Source of the DNA: Pseudolysobacter sp.
Lineage (GTDB): Bacteria; Pseudomonadota; Gammaproteobacteria; Xanthomonadales; Rhodanobacteraceae
Assembly (NCBI GenBank): GCA_025351985.1
Contig: JANXUW010000371.1
Location: forward strand, 1 to 5,730
Length of the DNA: 5,730 bases
Direction: 5' to 3'
The translations under genes were made by a program, and so were the position numbers. The first letter of the stretch is position 1; every line of letters starts with the position of its first letter. The notes beneath the pieces were generated by a model, which saw only the letters and a list, made by a program, of their open reading frames with translations, did no database searches and was not told the origin of the DNA. This document shows, in pieces, positions 1-4,269 of this stretch.

Positions 1-74
1 TGTTCTTCACAGCCGACCAGCAAAAACGGCGCCTGTCCCATCAGGATCAGGGCGAGCTGACGTGAACGCTTCAT
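1..74 (-). CDS. N-terminus of a DUF1190/YjfM-like lipoprotein (partial, runs off left edge)
   Basis: Only the first 24 codons are inside the window. They begin MKRSRQLALILMG and continue into a hydrophobic stretch that ends in the lipobox L19-V20-G21-C22, followed by Glu-Glu. This is a type II signal peptide: two basic residues in the n-region, a short hydrophobic core, and a cysteine expected to be lipidated. The Glu after Cys does not match the inner-membrane retention Asp, so an outer-membrane or periplasm-facing lipoprotein is plausible. The start is supported by a GAGGA Shine-Dalgarno at 82-86, seven bases upstream. It begins 22 bases after the yjfK stop, so it is probably the next gene of the operon. 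The N-terminus and position recall YjfM (DUF1190), which belongs to the E. coli yjfIJKLMC cluster, but the diagnostic body of the protein is not visible. Another short-lipobox lipoprotein cannot be excluded. Confidence 0.65.
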   Translation of the reverse strand, partial: MKRSRQLALILMGQAPFLLVGCEE

Positions 75-96
75 GCATGTGTCCTCAAGCCAACAC

Positions 97-762
97 TCAG
101 GTGATTTCCAGATCGTCCAGGCGCAACGTGGTGCCGAGTGCCTGGCTGACACAAAAATCGTTCGGGCCGGAATCCTCGGCCGCCACCACCAAAACTTCGG
201 TGCGTTCCGAGCCCTCGATATCGCGTTCGTACAACATCGAATACAAGGTCAGACCGTAGTCGGATTTGGTCGGACTGGTCTTGTAGACACGCTCCTCGAA
301 TACGATCGGCGGCGCCCACAACGATTCACCCGTCACCGAATCGCCCCAGCGCCGTTCGTAACGACGTTCGTCAAGTTCGTAGTACGGCTGCCCGAGACGC
401 GAACCGCCTTGCACCCACGCCTGGAAATCCGACTGATTGGTCGGATTGATGGTGTCGTCGTAGACGAACAACTTCACATCCATCACCTGACCGTTGGTCG
501 TGGAAATCTGGATGAATGCATCGTCGGTCAGATACAGCCTGGTCAGTTTCGAGCCGGCCGCGCCGTGGTCGTCGAGATCGATTTCACCGATCGCCTCGAT
601 CATCTGCGGATTCGACGGACACGCAAAACCGAACTGCGCGCCGAGAATCTTGAACGGCGTTTCGTCGATCGTCACCGCACCGCCGAGCCGCGCCCCGAGC
701 GGGAAACGCGGCGCAGTCGGCGCTGCGGAATTACCGCCGAACAAGGTATCGCGCCAGGACAC
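97..762 (-). CDS. yjfK: YjfK-like protein, DUF2491
   Basis: A 221-residue protein close in length to E. coli YjfK (about 219) and recognised as DUF2491 by its general pattern. Features are an LGARLGGAVTID segment near residues 22-33, a TPFKILG strand, an 'aiGEIDL' segment, a Leu-Tyr-Leu-Thr-Asp-Asp-Ala-Phe-Ile-Gln-Ile stretch, and an 'SMLYERDIEGSERTEVL' region near the C-terminus. It has no signal peptide and no membrane segment, so it is likely cytosolic. The biochemical function is unknown; the family is known mainly from its association with PspA-like YjfJ. The frame is open back to an ATG at 798, but that start would overlap yjfJ by 35 bases. The GTG at 760-762 lies one base after the yjfJ TGA, suggests translational coupling, and gives the family length, so it was chosen. 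No strong Shine-Dalgarno precedes it; only a weak GGA lies about nine bases upstream. Confidence 0.86.
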   Translation of the reverse strand: MSWRDTLFGGNSAAPTAPRFPLGARLGGAVTIDETPFKILGAQFGFACPSNPQMIEAIGEIDLDDHGAAGSKLTRLYLTDDAFIQISTTNGQVMDVKLFVYDDTINPTNQSDFQAWVQGGSRLGQPYYELDERRYERRWGDSVTGESLWAPPIVFEERVYKTSPTKSDYGLTLYSMLYERDIEGSERTEVLVVAAEDSGPNDFCVSQALGTTLRLDDLEIT

Positions 763-763
763 T

Positions 764-1537
764 TCAGCTGTCCGACCGCACGCCGACGCCGGGCGCATTC
801 AACGCCGCCGCCGGGTCTTTTTGCTGTGTTACCGCCGTCAGCGGAATCGGTGAAAGTGTCGCCTGCACGCGTGCCATCACCGCATCCGCGCTGGTCGCGC
901 CCGGCAACATGCCGGCCGCGGCGAGCTTGGCGCTGAGATCGCTTTCGCCGCTCTCGTGTTCGAGCGCATTCGCCGCGTCGATCTGCGCCGATTGTTCGAG
1001 CTGGCGCTGCTTGATGCGGTCGAGCGAATCCAGCGCCGTGCGCAGCTTGGTGTTCTGGCCGCTGTAACTCGACGCGATCGAGGCCTGCGCCTTCAGCACA
1101 CTTTCGGTGGACTTCACCTGATTGATTTGCTGCTGCAACGATTCGATGCGCGTATCAGCGGTGCGAATCGTGGAATGCAATTTGTCGACGGTGTTTTTCA
1201 GGTTGGTGAGCGCCGCTTGATCGGCGGCGATTTCGCCTTCCAGCGTCGCCACCTTGCCGGCTGTTTCGCGCGCCAGATCCTGATTGCCCTGGGCGATCAA
1301 TTTCGCCACATAACCTTCGTACTCGGTGCGCTTGGCGTTTTTCTCGTCGAGCTTGTCGGTGGCGATTTTTTGATCCGCCATGAGTTTGGTCAACGCCTGT
1401 TTCGATTGGCCACTGGCGGTCTGCGCGTCGCGAATTTCCTGATCGAGAATCGTCGTCGCATTGCGATCGACAATCGCCTGGCCGGCCTCGGTGGCGGTGC
1501 CGCGCAGCAGGCTGAATATCTTGCTCAAAATTCCCAT
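764..1537 (-). CDS. yjfJ: YjfJ, PspA/IM30 family coiled-coil protein
   Basis: A 257-residue protein starting MGILSKIFSLLRG, a short amphipathic N-terminal helix of the type PspA/Vipp1 proteins use to sit on the cytoplasmic face of the inner membrane. Residues about 25-175 form long heptad-rich, Gln/Lys/Glu/Ala-rich helices with no Pro, as in the PspA hairpin. They include the ILDQEIRDAQ segment (30-39) that matches the conserved 'mLeQ.IRDa' region of YjfJ, and a 'VKSTESVLKAQ' segment near 141-151. A shorter conserved C-terminal region ('DLSAKLAAAGM') follows. The last ~30 residues are Ala/Pro/Gln-rich and look disordered, making the protein somewhat longer than E. coli YjfJ (about 232). The start is backed by GAGGA at 1545-1549, seven bases upstream. 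By family, PspA-like proteins form membrane-stabilising polymers under envelope stress. A role specific to YjfJ is inference; no pspF, pspB or pspC is visible nearby. Confidence 0.92.
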   Translation of the reverse strand: MGILSKIFSLLRGTATEAGQAIVDRNATTILDQEIRDAQTASGQSKQALTKLMADQKIATDKLDEKNAKRTEYEGYVAKLIAQGNQDLARETAGKVATLEGEIAADQAALTNLKNTVDKLHSTIRTADTRIESLQQQINQVKSTESVLKAQASIASSYSGQNTKLRTALDSLDRIKQRQLEQSAQIDAANALEHESGESDLSAKLAAAGMLPGATSADAVMARVQATLSPIPLTAVTQQKDPAAALNAPGVGVRSDS

Positions 1538-1555
1538 GATGTGATCCTCGGCTTG

Positions 1556-2188
1556 TCAGTGAATGTAGGAACGCAGGGCGTCGGTGGCTTGCAGCGCATT
1601 GTGCGCGAGCACGTGGATTTCCTCGACGATGCTGATCAGCGGCGAACGTGCGGAAAGCTCGCCGAACACGGTGTACAGGTCGCCGCTCGGCGTCGATTGC
1701 AAACCGATATTCGACAGCGGATTGATCGGATTCAAACGCAGGCAGGCGTCGTTGAACGCGTTGCGATCGGTCACGCTATCGGCGTGGCAAAGCACGGTCG
1801 AGACGAAAATGCGCACGCCGGACGATGTCATGTGCAAAGCCAGTCCGCCCTGCTCGGGACAGATGACTTCGATCACCGGTTCGGCACCGCGCAACAGGTG
1901 CACCTGCAATGCCTCGCCGGTTTCGGCGATATGCGCAATCAACGCATCGTTCAAAGATTCGGTGTTCCAGGGATGTGACATGGCGGACATGGCCTCTAGT
2001 GGACGGAACGAAGAAGGGAGCGCAGTTTCGCGCAGGATACGCTCGGTGGTTTTCAAAAGTTCGGTGTGTTCGACGCGAATGTAGACCTGGATCGGCACAA
2101 GCCCCTGCTCACGCATGCGCGCCCGATACGCGCGCTGCCACGAGGCGGTCTTGGACGTCGATGATTTTTCGGCAACGGGCTTTTTCAT
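1556..2188 (-). CDS. yjfI: YjfI-like protein, DUF2170, with basic N-terminal extension
   Basis: A 210-residue protein, first gene of the yjf-type operon, ending 18 bases before yjfJ. Residues about 72-208 look like the DUF2170/YjfI core. They include a helix (TESLNDALIAHIAETG), then alternating strands (IEVICPEQGGLALHM; GVRIFVSTVL), the LNPINPLSNIGL segment (152-163) and a C-terminal helix. The core is about 139 residues, similar to E. coli YjfI (about 133). Residues 1-70 are extra: a Lys/Ser/Thr-rich tail, a basic W17-x-R-x-x-Y-R-x-R segment, a strand (LVPIQVYIR, 30-38) and a helix (40-55). This resembles the start of small ribbon-helix-helix-like DNA-binding proteins, but only one helix follows the strand, so DNA binding is a guess. 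The codon just before the ATG is an in-frame TAA, so translation cannot start further upstream. No Shine-Dalgarno precedes the ATG. Internal starts at Met69 or Met72, with GAGG just upstream, could give the core alone. Confidence 0.8.
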   Translation of the reverse strand: MKKPVAEKSSTSKTASWQRAYRARMREQGLVPIQVYIRVEHTELLKTTERILRETALPSSFRPLEAMSAMSHPWNTESLNDALIAHIAETGEALQVHLLRGAEPVIEVICPEQGGLALHMTSSGVRIFVSTVLCHADSVTDRNAFNDACLRLNPINPLSNIGLQSTPSGDLYTVFGELSARSPLISIVEEIHVLAHNALQATDALRSYIH

Positions 2189-2211
2189 TTACATGTAATG
2201 CTTACACGTAA
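2189..2211. promoter_or_regulatory. Tandem 10-bp palindromes, putative operator before yjfI
   Basis: Two near-identical sites lie side by side. On the plus strand they are TTACATGTAA at 2189-2198, a perfect palindrome that abuts the yjfI start codon, and TTACACGTAA at 2202-2211, the same with one change. Read toward yjfI they form a direct repeat ATTACRTGTAA with centres 13 bp apart, about 1.2 helical turns. Such arrays suit a dimeric regulator binding cooperatively on neighbouring sites. Their position against the start codon suggests repression of the yjf operon. The regulator is unknown; autoregulation by YjfI is a hypothesis only. Confidence 0.5.
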
Positions 2212-2220
2212 TTTTTTAAA

Positions 2221-2226
2221 GGTCAA
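2221..2226 (-). promoter_or_regulatory. Candidate -35 element of the yjfI promoter
   Basis: TTGACC on the minus strand is a good match to a sigma-70 -35 hexamer and lies 32 bases upstream of the yjfI ATG. It is followed by an A/T-rich stretch (2211-2220). No convincing -10 hexamer sits at 16-18 bp spacing (TAAGCA, AAGCAT and AGCATT are all poor). If this element is used, transcription would start at or very near the ATG, giving a leaderless message, and both palindromes would lie inside the promoter. An alternative is that the A-rich TAAAAA at 2213-2218 serves as the -10, leaving a leader of under 20 bases. Confidence 0.25.
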
Positions 2227-2332
2227 TATGCCGCCAGAATATGGACGGTTTTCGCGACATGCGCGAGCATCGTGTGTGTTATTTTCGACAGCCAAACGCT
2301 AATCCGCCGCATTTTCCCAAGGAACTCCGGCC

Positions 2333-3379
2333 ATGCCTGCATTACATACGCAAAAACGCAAACGATTTGGATCATTCTGCGTGCTAATGATCGCTTCCGC
2401 AGCCGTGCATGCCGCCGAGACCACAAAACCGAATCCGGCACTGGACGGTTACGCGACGGCGGCAAAGATGATCGACATCGGCGCGGGCCATCGCCTGAAC
2501 TTGCGCTGCAGCGGCCAAGGCAGTACGACCGTGCTGCTGGAAAGCGGCGCCACCGCAGACTCGATGGCGTGGTTCAAGGTGCAACCCACGCTGACGACTT
2601 TCGCGCGCACATGCTCCTACGATCGCGCCGGTCTCGGTTTCAGCGACGGCGGTGAAATGCCGCGTGATGTCGATGCGGCGGCGAGCGACTTGCACGCCCT
2701 GCTCGGCGCGGCGCATATCAAGACACCGATCATCCTGGTCGGCCATTCGCTCGGCACCAATATCGCGCGCCGTTTTGCCGATCGTTATCCGGCGGAATTG
2801 TCGGGCATGGTGCTGCTCGATCCGCCGGAACAGAACGCCGCTGAATTTTCCGCCGCCTATGCCAAGGACGAGGCCGATTCGCTCCCGGCGCGGCTCGCCT
2901 TTGTCGCCGCCTGCGAAAAAGGTGCGGAACAAGGCGAGCTCGAGCATCCGCCGGAAACCCTGAAATCGTGCCTGCGCGGACCCGATCCGGCGTTCAGCAA
3001 AAAACTCAATACCGCGATCCACACCAATCACCTGCGCCCGGTTTTCTGGCAGACGCTGGCATCGATCTTCGCCACCAATCCGGCTTTGCTCGGCAAACCG
3101 GTTGCGGCGGATGAACATCACGGCGCGCTGCCGTTGATCGTGCTCACCGCAGATGAAACCTATGTCGACGCACCTGAACCGATACGCAAGGCGCTCGAAG
3201 CGGCCCGAGAGAAAACGCATCACGACATCGTCGCGACCTCGACGCACGGTGAACGCACTCAGATCATGCACAGCTCGCACGAAATTCCGAGCGATCAGCC
3301 CGATGCCGTGGTGGATGCAGTCAAGAAAATGATCGCGCAGATCGCGTCGAACATCGCTGCAAACAAGATCACACGCTGA
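2333..3379 (+). CDS. Exported alpha/beta-fold hydrolase
   Basis: A 348-residue protein with a Sec-type signal peptide: basic n-region K8-R11, hydrophobic residues 12-25, likely cleavage after V-H-A27. The mature part has a serine-hydrolase layout. LRCSGQG (57-63) and VLLESGA (67-73) form the oxyanion-loop region. CSYDRAGLGFSD (94-105) is typical of the family. The nucleophile elbow is G137-H138-S139-L140-G141. The probable acid is Asp274 or Asp279 after strand LIVLTAD, and the probable catalytic His316 lies in SSHEIPSDQPDAVVDAV. Four cysteines in the mature chain (59, 94, 194, 213) could form disulfides, consistent with a periplasmic or secreted location. The substrate cannot be read from sequence; esterase or lipase-like activity is most likely. 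AAGGAA at 2319-2324, eight bases upstream, supports the start. It is divergent from the yjfI operon (144 bp between starts) and convergent with the gene at 3434-4117. Confidence 0.9.
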   Translation: MPALHTQKRKRFGSFCVLMIASAAVHAAETTKPNPALDGYATAAKMIDIGAGHRLNLRCSGQGSTTVLLESGATADSMAWFKVQPTLTTFARTCSYDRAGLGFSDGGEMPRDVDAAASDLHALLGAAHIKTPIILVGHSLGTNIARRFADRYPAELSGMVLLDPPEQNAAEFSAAYAKDEADSLPARLAFVAACEKGAEQGELEHPPETLKSCLRGPDPAFSKKLNTAIHTNHLRPVFWQTLASIFATNPALLGKPVAADEHHGALPLIVLTADETYVDAPEPIRKALEAAREKTHHDIVATSTHGERTQIMHSSHEIPSDQPDAVVDAVKKMIAQIASNIAANKITR

Positions 3380-3433
3380 CGCAGCAACCACCCGACATCG
3401 CCTGCGCGCAGTGATATTTTCATCCCGCATTTG

Positions 3434-4117
3434 CTAACTATCGTTGCTACGCCAGCATCTGTAACTGGTCCAACCGCCGAATAAAGCCATGAAAGAATGC
3501 ACTAGCATCAACCACCATAAGCTCAGGGTGAGTGCGTAGGCGATGGTGAAGAGAAACGCCGAAATGATGCTGCCGAAAAATTGTCCACGACTCTGGAAAC
3601 CGTGCGCCAAGCCATAAGCGAAGGCGGCAATGCCGACCGCCCCGAGTGTTCCAATCAGCGGCGTCAAACTGAAGAGTAGAAATCCGCGATACAGGATTTC
3701 CCAACCCGCGCCGAGCACTATCGCCAGCACGCTGAAACCCCGGAACTCAGCCGAGCTGCGCGGGAGAAAATCGTTGTTCTCGAATCGCGCCCGATGGGCC
3801 GCGCGCTGGTCGTCACTTTGTCGCCTTGAGGAAATCAGATCGCCGACCAGCAAGCCGATTATCAACACCGCGGCGATGCCCAATCCAATTTTTCCGCGCG
3901 CCGATAACGGCACATCAAAACCCAATAGCGATATCGGGCGCGCCGAACTCCACCAATCCACTGCCAGCAGCAATAACAGTAGTGTTATCCGCAGTGTCGC
4001 TTGCCAATAACGTGTGGCGCGTACGATTACCGCAGGTGGCGATTTGCGTAGACTTTTCGAGAGCTGCCACGCCGGCAGAATCAGGATAAGACAAATCATC
4101 AGGACAATATCGAGCAC
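3434..4117 (-). CDS. CPBP/CAAX-type intramembrane protease homologue with altered catalytic motifs
   Basis: A 227-residue, strongly hydrophobic membrane protein with about six to eight membrane segments (near residues 1-19, 42-56, 76-95, 128-137, 144-158, 159-172, 180-215). It fits the CPBP (Abi/CAAX) family. The WEILYRGFLL segment (139-148) stands where members carry EExxxRG. YGLAHG (168-173) is motif two, usually FxxxH, and VHSFMA (206-211) is the last motif, usually HxxxN/D. Here Trp139 replaces the first Glu, and Ala211 replaces the Asn/Asp; Glu140, Arg144, His172 and His207 remain. The lack of the first Glu, generally treated as catalytic, makes protease activity uncertain. The frame is open to a TTG at 4138. 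GTG at 4115-4117 is preferred because AGGA lies six bases upstream and the first membrane helix begins right there. Sampled GC (47-53%) is lower than in neighbours. The substrate is unknown. Confidence 0.85.
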   Translation of the reverse strand: MLDIVLMICLILILPAWQLSKSLRKSPPAVIVRATRYWQATLRITLLLLLLAVDWWSSARPISLLGFDVPLSARGKIGLGIAAVLIIGLLVGDLISSRRQSDDQRAAHRARFENNDFLPRSSAEFRGFSVLAIVLGAGWEILYRGFLLFSLTPLIGTLGAVGIAAFAYGLAHGFQSRGQFFGSIISAFLFTIAYALTLSLWWLMLVHSFMALFGGWTSYRCWRSNDS

Positions 4118-4123
4118 GGAAAT

Positions 4124-4127
4124 TCCT
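4124..4127 (-). promoter_or_regulatory. Shine-Dalgarno that selects the GTG start at 4117
   Basis: AGGA on the minus strand, six bases before GTG at 4115-4117. It is better placed than anything before the alternative TTG at 4138, where only a weak TAGG at about four bases is seen. If used, it removes seven residues from the longest reading frame. Confidence 0.55.
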
Positions 4128-4269
4128 GTCGCGAGCAAACGCCTACTCTAGCATCCCGCAACTTTTCGCCCGAAGAAAAACCTCATGCGCTACGGTTGTT
4201 TCATCGCCCGCCTGCAGAGTCGAAAGCGCTTCGACCGAAATCGCAGCAGCAGCAAATCAGCGCAAATTA

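Noticed and set aside
763..798. ATG at 798 as the start of yjfK
   Set aside because: It would overlap yjfJ by 35 bases and add a Cys/Arg-rich stretch not expected for the family; the GTG at 760-762 gives the family length and near-adjacent genes.
73..936. A 287-codon plus-strand open frame opposite yjfK
   Set aside because: It is antisense to a clear DUF2491 protein, and its translation is Arg/Pro-rich low complexity toward the end.
956..1978. A 340-codon plus-strand open frame opposite yjfJ and yjfI
   Set aside because: It is antisense to two recognised family members, is rich in Arg/Leu/Gln/Ile in the way complementary-strand frames of GC-rich genes are, and resembles no family I know.
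2225..2243. Direct repeat AATATG spaced 13 bp
   Set aside because: The six-base words are too short to support a site, and the equal spacing to the yjfI palindromes is probably coincidence.
2252..2266. Inverted repeat TCGCG-acatg-CGCGA in the divergent intergenic region
   Set aside because: It has a 5-bp stem of GC-rich words in a GC-rich genome, with no T-run, no second copy and no fixed relation to a promoter.
3402..3411. Palindrome CTGCGCGCAG between the convergent hydrolase and CPBP genes as a bidirectional terminator
   Set aside because: It cannot form a stem longer than about 3-4 bp with a loop and has no adjacent T-tract of useful length; such words are common in GC-rich DNA.
2384..3430. 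A 348-codon minus-strand open frame opposite the alpha/beta hydrolase
   Set aside because: It mirrors the hydrolase almost exactly, is Arg-rich, and has no recognisable motif; the hydrolase has a signal peptide, GHSLG and a good ribosome site.
4136..4138. TTG at 4138 as the start of the CPBP gene
   Set aside because: It has only a weak ribosome site, while the GTG 21 bases downstream has a well-placed AGGA and sits at the beginning of the first membrane helix.
4219..4235. Hairpin GTCGAA-agcgc-TTCGAC downstream of the photolyase stop as a terminator
   Set aside because: The 6-bp stem is real, but no T-run follows on either strand, so it does not meet the criteria for an intrinsic terminator.
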